NCBI GenBank assembly: GCA_015493405.1
Contig: WGDF01000134.1
Coordinates: 1-5,449 of the forward strand
Origin: Flavobacteriaceae bacterium
Lineage (GTDB): Bacteria > Bacteroidota > Bacteroidia > Flavobacteriales > Flavobacteriaceae
Reading direction: 5' to 3'
DNA length: 5,449 bases
A program made the translations under genes and the position numbers. Each line of letters begins with the position of its first letter. Positions within the stretch are counted from its first letter, which is position 1. The notes under the pieces are model-generated. The model did not search any database, had not been told where the DNA came from, and was given only the letters and a program-made list of their open reading frames with translations. Positions 1 to 5,449 of this stretch are shown here, one piece after another.

Positions 1-768
1 GAACGCGAAGTGCGTATCACCCAAAATATTTTTATTTTGAGTAATAAATTTGATTTTTATTATGACAGCCGCAAACATCCTTTAGAGCCCGATTTTTATC
101 TCTTTAATTCTACCTTTGAATTGGCAGGCTCCCTTTTGGGACTGTTTTCCGAAAGTTTGGCACTCCCAAAAAATGAATTCGGACAATATACTATTAATAA
201 TGTCCCCTATGCCGAGTATTTTAAAACCGATTTAAGCTTTATCAGACATTGGCAATTACACAAAGGGCACATCTTGGCCTATCGGGCTTATGTAGGTTAT
301 GCTATACCTTACGGCAATTCTAAAAGCATTCCTTTTGCATCGAGTTATTTTGCCGGTGGTTCTAATGATATCAGGGGATGGCGCGCGTATTCCCTGGGAC
401 CCGGAACTTCCGGAAGCCCAAATGAATTTAATGAGGCCAATTTTAAACTGACTACCAATTTGGAATACCGTTTTCCCATTGCCGGCTATTTTAAGGGTGC
501 TTTGTTTACCGACGCCGGTAATATTTGGAATATCAACAATAATGAAACAGACCCGCGTAGCAGTTTTAAAGGATTCAGCTCTTTAAAAGATATCGCGATT
601 GCCTCCGGCTTTGGTTTGCGAATTGATTTTACCTATTTTATCATCCGGTTTGATTTGGCTTTTAAAACTTATGATCCTGCAAAATATGGTAAAGAACGTT
701 GGCTTAATCTGAAGCACACCAAATTAACTGATGGTGTATTAAATATCGGCATCAGTTATCCGTTCTAA
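1..768 (+). CDS. BamA/TamA-like Omp85 outer-membrane protein, C-terminal barrel (5' partial)
   Basis: This is the C-terminal 255 residues of an Omp85-superfamily barrel (bacterial surface antigen domain). The frame is open to the left edge, reading E-R-E before the GTG at 10, so that GTG is internal and not a start. The sequence shows GGSNDIRGW at residues 119-127, which fits the (V/I)RG(F/Y)-type loop-6 motif of Omp85 barrels with Trp in the last position. It is followed by LGPG (132-135), a strand-like LTTNLEYRF (150-158), an FTDAGNIW segment, and a terminal Phe as in most outer-membrane barrels (GISYPF). Family members insert or translocate proteins at the outer membrane; in Bacteroidota such copies are usually annotated BamA/TamA family. 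The POTRA domains that would separate BamA from TamA lie outside the window, so the subtype is undecided. The plug gene follows after 43 bases in the same direction. The barrel assignment is secure; the exact role is inferred. Confidence 0.88.
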   Translation, partial: EREVRITQNIFILSNKFDFYYDSRKHPLEPDFYLFNSTFELAGSLLGLFSESLALPKNEFGQYTINNVPYAEYFKTDLSFIRHWQLHKGHILAYRAYVGYAIPYGNSKSIPFASSYFAGGSNDIRGWRAYSLGPGTSGSPNEFNEANFKLTTNLEYRFPIAGYFKGALFTDAGNIWNINNNETDPRSSFKGFSSLKDIAIASGFGLRIDFTYFIIRFDLAFKTYDPAKYGKERWLNLKHTKLTDGVLNIGISYPF

Positions 769-783
769 ATAGTATAACGGCAT

Positions 784-791
784 CAATTTTG
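784..791 (+). promoter_or_regulatory. weak candidate -7 element before the plug gene
   Basis: CAATTTTG differs from the Bacteroidota -7 consensus TAnnTTTG only at its first base. It ends 20 bases before the ATG at 812, a spacing close to that of the two better elements in this window. I see no -33 TTTG at the expected distance upstream. The plug gene could instead be read through from the Omp85 gene, since the gap is only 43 bases and has no convincing terminator. Confidence 0.22.
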
Positions 792-811
792 CCTAATTAA
801 ATTAAAAAATT

Positions 812-2056
812 ATGAAAAAAATCAGCACGCTTCTCTTAATATGGCTCAGTTTTTCTATTTTAAATGCCCAACTGCCCCAGCATATCATTAAGCCGCCTTA
901 CTATATTAAAACGGTCAAATTAGATGATGGCGCCCAACCCAAATCATCACCAATAATTGCTTTGGGACATGCCATTTATTTTTCTTTTGACGATTTACAA
1001 GCAGATGAAAAAGAATACAGTTATAAAATATTACGATTTGATGCCAATTGGCACCCTTCTATTTTAAATCCTTCCGAATTTATCGACGGCTTTGATTCTG
1101 ATCTGATTACCGATATAACCTCCTCCTCCGGCACCTTGCAATCTTATACGCATTACAATTTGGTTTTACCCAATGACAATACCCGAATTTTATTATCTGG
1201 AAACTATATTCTGCAAGTTTTAGATGACAATGATCAAGTAGTATTCAGCAAAGCTTTTATATTATATCAAAAAGAAATCAATGTAGGCGTACAAGTCAAA
1301 TGGCCCAATACCGTTGCCATAAAAGACCGGCAACAATTTATAGATTTTTCCTTATACAAACAAAATTATAACCTCCTCAATGAATCGGAAAGTCTTTTAG
1401 TCAAAGTATTTCAGAACAATAATATCAATTACAGCCTTAATTTCAGACGGCCGACTTTTTACCAAGGCACCAAATGGATTTACCACTATCCTCAAAAGGC
1501 GCTTTTCGAAGGCATAAATGAATTCAGACGCTTTGATTGTAAAGATCTCCGCGGTTTTAATTATGGCATTGATTACAAAGAACTCACCGATAAATTGTAT
1601 GATTTTTACACCTATACCTCCCAAGCCAGAACCCATTATTTATATTATAAAGACATTGACGGTTGCTATATTATAAACTCCGCGCAATCCTTTGATGATG
1701 TCCATACGGAAGCCGATTATGTCAAAGTTCATTTCAGATACAACGGGCCACTGAAGGCAGATCAAAAAATATATGTGATTGGGCGTTTTAATGATTTCAC
1801 CCCTGACAAAAATGCGCAACTTACTTACAATGACACCGATCAAATTTAAGAAAACACACAACTGCTCAAACAAGGTTATTACAATTATATGTTTGTCGTC
1901 AAAAATTCCAATGGACAAATAGACCTTACCGCTATTTCAGGCAGTTTTGCCCAAACCGAAAATGATTATACCGTTCTGGTTTATTATAAGGCGCCGGGAG
2001 CTCGTTATACCAAAATCATCGGTTATGGCGAAGCCTCATCCGATAATATCCGATAA
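812..2056 (+). pseudogene. type IX secretion system plug protein (DUF5103), interrupted by one in-frame stop
   Basis: The product would be a secreted T9SS plug protein, the family known to close the SprA outer-membrane translocon when PorV is not bound. It starts at ATG 812 with a clear signal peptide (KK, a hydrophobic run, likely cleavage before Gln20 in LNAQ). Family-like stretches follow in order: PPYYIKTVKL (29-37), LGHAIYFSFDDL (51-62), SGNYILQV (129-136), NEFRRFD (236-242), EADYV (300-304) and IYVIGRF (320-326). Codon 346 (1847-1849) is TAA. Beyond it the same frame runs 68 more codons to TAA at 2054-2056 and opens with the hallmark KQGYYNY (353-359). The restored length, 413 residues plus the altered codon, fits the family; the open part alone is 345 residues and lacks the end of the second domain. 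No other frame lesion is visible. It may be a recent nonsense mutation or a base error. If real, the product is truncated and probably defective. Confidence 0.9.
1850..2056 (+). other. severed C-terminal part of the plug gene
   Basis: These 68 codons are the in-frame continuation of the plug gene after its TAA. They are not an independent gene. The segment begins ENTQLLKQGYYNY, which joins directly onto the preceding LTYNDTDQI as in intact DUF5103 proteins, and it ends with a normal TAA. Its only ATG that could restart translation is at 1889, which would give 55 residues without a signal peptide and with the KQGYYNY motif mostly removed. A functional restart is therefore unlikely. Confidence 0.8.
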
Positions 2057-2084
2057 AATAAACCCTTTTAATATGAAATATCTT

Positions 2085-2092
2085 TAAATTTG
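2085..2092 (+). promoter_or_regulatory. candidate -7 promoter element for the DUF4301-methyltransferase pair
   Basis: TAAATTTG is an exact match to the Bacteroidota -7 consensus TAnnTTTG. It lies in the 54-base gap after the plug frame, 18 bases before the ATG at 2111, implying a leader of roughly a dozen bases. A -33 TTTG is not visible at the usual 19-21 base spacing. The element contains the TTG at 2090 that could be taken as an upstream start codon, which argues for the ATG at 2111. Confidence 0.5.
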
Positions 2093-2110
2093 CAAAACAA
2101 AACAACTGTT

Positions 2111-3661
2111 ATGAATTTTTCTGAAAAAGACCACGTCCAAATACAAGCACATCATTTATATCCTGAAGAAATCAACCGGCAAATAAAAATATTAAAATCG
2201 GGCTTACCTTACACCAAAATCTTGGAAGCTGCCACACCGGCAAACGGTATCATAAAACTTTCTGATGAAAAAGCTGATTATTATACCGATTTATTTGAAA
2301 AAAACAAAAATCAATATCAAATTCAGAAGTTTGTTCCGGCTTCGGGTGCTGCAACACGCATGTTTAAAGAATGGGTGTTTTTTCATCATAATTATCAACC
2401 CGGCCGCGATTTTTATGATAGATTTGTCCGAAAAAATAATTTAACAACCTTTGAAAGCGACTTAGAGGATTTTCTTAATAATTTCCCCGGTTATGCTTTT
2501 TATCAAGATTTGATGACAGCCATTCAACTTCAAGAGCCCGGTTACTTCCAATTAGATGAAAATGAACAAGCTTGGCAACTCATTCATTATGTTTTGTCAG
2601 ATGATGGTTTAGCATATGCCCGTCAACCTAAAGCTTTTATCAAGTTTCACCGTTACAGTAAAGATGATATCCGAACGGCCTTAGAAGAACATTTGGTCGA
2701 AGCCGCAGCCTATACCGCATCGGAACAACAGACCGGAACGGTAGAATTTAGCATTTCGCCACAACATGCCGCCTCTTTTAATGACTTGACAGACCAATTA
2801 AATCCGAAATACAATTTAAATATCAACAGTTCATTCCAAAAACCGGAAACAGATACCATAATGATTGATCTTGAGACTGAACAACCGGTTAGAGACGAAA
2901 CCGGAAATTTGGTTTTCAGACCCGGCGGACATGGCAGTTTAATCCATAATGTTCAAGACCTTGAAGCAGATCTTATTTTTATCAAAAATATTGATAATGT
3001 TCAAAAAGGGACAGCGCAAGAAACCACCCTTAAATATAAAAAAATATTAGCCGGTTATTTGATTGATTTAACCACCAAAGCCAAAGCTTATTTAGAAAAA
3101 TTACGGGATGAAAAACCTATTCACGAAGATTTAAAAAAAATCGAAGATTTTGCGCATAACAGCTTAAACATTCATTTCATAGAAGGCTATGAAACCCTAA
3201 ACAACAGTGGCAAAAGGCAATATTTGGCATACAAACTAAACCGCCCGATTCGGGTGGCAGGTATGGTCAAAAATACCGGCGAACCCGGCGGCGGTCCGTT
3301 TTGGGCTAAAGATCAAAACGGCCTCAAATCCCTACAAATAGTCGAGAAAGCACAGATTGATTTGCAAAATCCCAAACAAAAAACCATTTTAGAACAAGCA
3401 ACCCATTTTAATCCGGTTGATCTAGTTATAAATATAAAGGATTTCGAAGGCCATAAATTTGATTTACAAGAATTCATCAATGAAAAAACCGGTTTTGTAA
3501 CCGAAAAATCATATAACGGCAAACCGGTCAAAGTTTACGAACGCCCGGGCTTGTGGAACGGTGCTATGGATGGTTGGAATACCGTTTTTATCGAAGTGCC
3601 TTTAGAAACTTTTAGCCCTGTTAAAACTGTCACCGATTTACTCAAACCCGAACATCAATAA
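2111..3661 (+). CDS. DUF4301 family protein, possible nucleotidyltransferase-like fold
   Basis: This is a 516-residue cytoplasmic protein of the Bacteroidota family DUF4301, with no signal peptide or membrane segment. I chose ATG 2111; the in-frame TTG at 2090 would add seven residues but sits inside the -7 element. Recognisable family stretches are PASGAATRMFK (76-86), RPGGHGSL (270-277) leading to FIKNIDNV (290-297), GMVKNTGEPGGGPFW (384-398), and YERPGLWNGAMDGWNT (476-491). The family has no established function that I know of. By eye, the first motif resembles the LAGGxGTRL nucleotide-binding loop, and the second pair resembles the PGGHG...NxDN motifs of UDP-sugar and UDP-GlcNAc pyrophosphorylases, in the right order and at plausible spacing. 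A sugar-nucleotidyltransferase-like GT-A fold is therefore my inference, not a proven activity. The first motif has Ala-Ser-Gly-Ala-Ala where classical enzymes have Gly-Gly-x-Gly, so chemistry or substrate may differ. The methyltransferase follows after 2 bases, suggesting co-expression. The frame is intact and of family-typical length. Confidence 0.88.
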   Translation: MNFSEKDHVQIQAHHLYPEEINRQIKILKSGLPYTKILEAATPANGIIKLSDEKADYYTDLFEKNKNQYQIQKFVPASGAATRMFKEWVFFHHNYQPGRDFYDRFVRKNNLTTFESDLEDFLNNFPGYAFYQDLMTAIQLQEPGYFQLDENEQAWQLIHYVLSDDGLAYARQPKAFIKFHRYSKDDIRTALEEHLVEAAAYTASEQQTGTVEFSISPQHAASFNDLTDQLNPKYNLNINSSFQKPETDTIMIDLETEQPVRDETGNLVFRPGGHGSLIHNVQDLEADLIFIKNIDNVQKGTAQETTLKYKKILAGYLIDLTTKAKAYLEKLRDEKPIHEDLKKIEDFAHNSLNIHFIEGYETLNNSGKRQYLAYKLNRPIRVAGMVKNTGEPGGGPFWAKDQNGLKSLQIVEKAQIDLQNPKQKTILEQATHFNPVDLVINIKDFEGHKFDLQEFINEKTGFVTEKSYNGKPVKVYERPGLWNGAMDGWNTVFIEVPLETFSPVKTVTDLLKPEHQ

Positions 3662-3663
3662 AG

Positions 3664-4365
3664 ATGATTGAGAAAGATTTGTTTGGCCAAGCTTTATATG
3701 ATTATTGGACACACAATAGTCCCGAAGATATGATTACCTGGACCCATTTAACGGAACCGGAAGTCTTGCCTACAGATTATCTTTTTAGAACTTTTGAAGC
3801 TATGCCCGCTTCAGAACAAATAGCCTTGCAAACAGCCCAAGGACGCATTTTGGATGTTGGTGCCGGTAGTGGCCTGCACAGTCTTTATCTGCAACAGCAA
3901 CAAAAACAAGTTACTGCTTTGGAATTGTCCCCCATCAGTTGCAAACTCATGCAAGAACGCGGGGTTCAAAACATTATTAATAAAGATTTTTTTGATCTTG
4001 AACCAAATAAAAAATTTGACACCATTCTTTTTTTGATGAATGGCATCGGCATCGTCCAAAAAGCGCGCTACCTTGACCGCTTGTTTAAACAAATAGAAAC
4101 TCTGCTGAGTCCAAACGGAATTGCTTTATTGCATTCCTCCGATTTGAAATATTTATATGCTACCGAATCGGGCTATTTTATGCCCGAGAACGATTATTAC
4201 GGTGATGTAAAATTCTTTATTTCTTATAAAAACCAAATTGAAAATTTTGACTGGACTTACATTGATGAAAATACCTTGCGTATTTTTGCTAAAAATCATC
4301 ATTTTAAAGCGGAAAAAATATATGAAAGTGAAGAAGGCGATTTTTTATTGAAAATAAAGCGGTAA
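3664..4365 (+). CDS. class I SAM-dependent methyltransferase
   Basis: This 233-residue soluble protein has a Rossmann-type methyltransferase core. Motif I is ILDVGAGSG (62-70), the SAM-binding glycine loop. Glu87 in VTALELSP (83-90) is the acidic residue expected to hold the ribose hydroxyls. NKDFFDL (106-112) fits the adenine-contact region, FDTILFLMNGIG (118-129) the motif IV strand, and the LLSPNGIALLHSSD segment the later strand. The N-terminal stretch with DYLFRTFEAMP before motif I recalls a Bacteroidota-typical group of uncharacterised methyltransferases. The substrate cannot be read from the sequence; there is no NPPY-type motif that would suggest N-methylation of DNA or of a protein amide. 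ATG 3664 lies 2 bases after the DUF4301 stop (TAA-AG-ATG) with no promoter between, so translation is probably coupled to that gene. It ends in TAA and is followed by a 114-base gap. Confidence 0.9.
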   Translation: MIEKDLFGQALYDYWTHNSPEDMITWTHLTEPEVLPTDYLFRTFEAMPASEQIALQTAQGRILDVGAGSGLHSLYLQQQQKQVTALELSPISCKLMQERGVQNIINKDFFDLEPNKKFDTILFLMNGIGIVQKARYLDRLFKQIETLLSPNGIALLHSSDLKYLYATESGYFMPENDYYGDVKFFISYKNQIENFDWTYIDENTLRIFAKNHHFKAEKIYESEEGDFLLKIKR

Positions 4366-4428
4366 AATCCACTTCCCTAAAACATAAAGACTTCTCAAAA
4401 CGAGATAACACTCAAAAAATTGATTTTT

Positions 4429-4469
4429 AAAATTATCAAACTTTATTTTTTTGTATTTTTGATAAATTT
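4429..4469. repeat. imperfect inverted repeat spanning the promoter region of the last gene
   Basis: AAAATTATCAAA (4429-4440) and TTTGATAAATTT (4458-4469) are reverse complements at 11 of 12 positions, with 8 contiguous matching bases (TTATCAAA/TTTGATAA), separated by 17 bases. The right arm overlaps the candidate -7 element and the left arm lies where a -33 region would be. The layout would suit an operator. It makes a poor terminator for the methyltransferase, because no T-run follows the right arm. The DNA is very AT-rich here, so chance is a real alternative. Confidence 0.35.
4454..4461 (+). promoter_or_regulatory. candidate -7 promoter element for the last gene
   Basis: TATTTTTG exactly matches the Bacteroidota -7 consensus TAnnTTTG. 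It ends 18 bases before the ATG at 4480, the same distance as the element before the DUF4301 gene. A good -33 element is missing at normal spacing; the nearest TTG (4420-4422) is too far, about 31 bases upstream. The A-rich bases just before ATG (cataaATG), with no Shine-Dalgarno sequence, are typical of the phylum. Confidence 0.5.
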
Positions 4470-4479
4470 ACTTTCATAA

Positions 4480-5449
4480 ATGAAACTATTCGGAATTCTT
4501 TTTATCTTTTGTATTTCAATTGGTTATACTCAAAAGTCTTCTGATACAATTTTTGAAACGCAAACCCATCTCATCTACAAAGCCAATACGCTTTCAACCC
4601 ATCCTTTGGCTATTTTTATGTCCCGAATGGCTGCGAATTTTCAAACCAAACCAGTTTCAAAACTTTCATTGCAACTAAATTTTAGTCAAGGGAATGTCTG
4701 GTTACCCTATGTAAAAGCTTATATTCCGATAAATGAATCCGATCGGCAAAAAGTGAAATCTCTGAGTTGGCATACCCGTGCCTATGCATTTGACACTTTA
4801 CATTCACCCTCCAAAACAATGTCTTTCGAGGCAGATGGCATCATCAGACTATTACAACCGGTCATACAAATACCTATTAATTCCAAAAATCAAATTGATT
4901 TTGGCCTTCGCATGTTTGTTTTAGGCAAAGGAAAGGTTCCGACAGCCTTAATAACCAGTGATAATTTTCTAGAATGGTTCCATTCCAATATAGCCGGTGG
5001 CGAAGATCCTTTTGCTCGAAAATACTATGGTTTAAATAAAGCCAAAATAGTTTATAAAGATTCTGAAAATCATCAATTTGTTTTATCTGCCGGTGATTTT
5101 AAGCTCACCGGCATTACCCTTAAACATACCTATTTGCCCTCAAGCGCTTTTCTTAAAAGCCACCGGATATTTATTTCAACTGCTGTTCAATTAGGTTGGA
5201 ATACAACCAAAATTAACCCGTCTGTAGATTTGGGCTTAGGCGTTTCCATTTTAAAAAAAATAAAACTATCATCATCTAAAACCATATTTGCAGGTGTCAA
5301 TTCAAATATTTTAGCACCAAAAATATGGCATTTTGCGCCCGGTGTCTTACTCAGCAATAGAGATTTACTTTACCGACAAGAAATAGCAATCCATTATCAA
5401 AAAAAAATAAGCGCAAATAAATACTTTGCCATCAGCACCACTTATACCA
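4480..5449 (+). CDS. secreted, probable outer-membrane beta-barrel protein, possibly DUF3187-like (3' partial)
   Basis: An open frame of 323 codons runs from ATG 4480 off the right edge without a stop. The N-terminus is a convincing signal peptide: MK, then the hydrophobic LFGILFIFCISIG, with likely cleavage near YTQ at 16-18. The rest has no further membrane helix. It shows alternating strand-like segments, such as KLSLQLNFSQGNVWL, QIDFGLRMFVLG, HQFVLSAGDFKLTGITL and HRIFISTAVQLGW, consistent with a transmembrane barrel. A segment with an ADG and a later EWFHSN (165-170) faintly recalls DUF3187 proteins, which carry an acidic-Gly stretch and a conserved FH before barrel strands; this link is tentative. 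The start is supported by the signal peptide and by a TAnnTTTG element 18 bases upstream. It is probably transcribed apart from the methyltransferase, across a 114-base gap. Function unknown; the missing C-terminus would test for a terminal aromatic residue. Confidence 0.75.
   Translation, partial: MKLFGILFIFCISIGYTQKSSDTIFETQTHLIYKANTLSTHPLAIFMSRMAANFQTKPVSKLSLQLNFSQGNVWLPYVKAYIPINESDRQKVKSLSWHTRAYAFDTLHSPSKTMSFEADGIIRLLQPVIQIPINSKNQIDFGLRMFVLGKGKVPTALITSDNFLEWFHSNIAGGEDPFARKYYGLNKAKIVYKDSENHQFVLSAGDFKLTGITLKHTYLPSSAFLKSHRIFISTAVQLGWNTTKINPSVDLGLGVSILKKIKLSSSKTIFAGVNSNILAPKIWHFAPGVLLSNRDLLYRQEIAIHYQKKISANKYFAISTTYT

Noticed and set aside
779..793. Possible terminator hairpin GGCA...TGCC after the Omp85 gene
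   Set aside because: The stem is only 4 bp and is not followed by a T-run on the + strand.
1397..1636. 79-codon open frame on the - strand
   Set aside because: It lies wholly inside the plug gene, shows no recognisable domain, and has no promoter-like element; it is a shadow of the + strand coding frame.
1847..1849. Stop-codon recoding or programmed readthrough at the plug gene TAA
   Set aside because: TAA is the normal terminator of the other complete genes in the window, and no readthrough signal or structure is evident.
1640..1918. 92-codon open frame on the - strand across the premature stop
   Set aside because: The + strand frame on both sides of the stop is clearly DUF5103; the antisense frame resembles no family and arises from AT-rich codon use.
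2090..2092. TTG as the start of the DUF4301 gene
   Set aside because: It is part of the candidate -7 element TAAATTTG, and a better ATG lies 21 bases downstream.
3313..3531. 72-codon open frame on the - strand
   Set aside because: Antisense to a conserved part of the DUF4301 gene, with no supporting signals.
3811..4092. - strand frame of 93 codons and + strand frame of 60 codons (3854-4036) inside the methyltransferase
   Set aside because: Both overlap the SAM-binding core, whose motifs are unmistakable in the chosen frame.
4420..4453. Possible terminator: TTGAT...ATCAA followed by a T-rich stretch after the methyltransferase
   Set aside because: The stem is 5 bp, mostly A-T, with a 10-base loop, and the T-run is interrupted; too weak to call, though some termination here is plausible.

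Overview
The window looks like chromosomal DNA from a member of the Bacteroidota, most likely a Flavobacteriia-type organism. The evidence is AT-rich DNA, TAnnTTTG-type -7 promoter elements, no Shine-Dalgarno sequences before the starts, and lineage-typical proteins: a type IX secretion system (T9SS) plug protein, a DUF4301 protein, and an Omp85 barrel with the GGSNDIRGW...LGPG signature. All genes lie on the + strand with short gaps. There is no RNA gene, CRISPR array, insertion sequence or gene-free stretch over 300 bases.

Layout. (1) 1-768: the C-terminal barrel of a BamA/TamA-like Omp85 outer-membrane protein, cut by the left edge. (2) 812-2056: a T9SS plug (DUF5103) gene whose frame is broken by one in-frame TAA at 1847-1849. 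The same frame continues for 68 codons of clearly family-like sequence to a second TAA. (3) 2111-3661: a full-length DUF4301 protein with two motifs resembling UDP-sugar pyrophosphorylases. (4) 3664-4365: a class I SAM-dependent methyltransferase starting 2 bases after the DUF4301 stop. (5) 4480 to the right edge: the first 323 codons of a secreted, probably outer-membrane beta-barrel protein, possibly distantly DUF3187-like.

How they fit together. Genes 1, 2 and 5 are envelope proteins: outer-membrane assembly, gating of the T9SS translocon, and a putative barrel. Genes 3 and 4 are cytoplasmic and look like a translationally coupled two-gene unit. TAnnTTTG elements stand 18 bases before the ATG of genes 3 and 5, so the likely transcription units are [1, perhaps with 2], [3-4] and [5...].

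No new multi-gene system is evident. The points most worth following are the single-codon lesion in the plug gene, the nucleotidyltransferase-like motifs in DUF4301, its tight pairing with a methyltransferase, and an imperfect inverted repeat across the promoter of gene 5.
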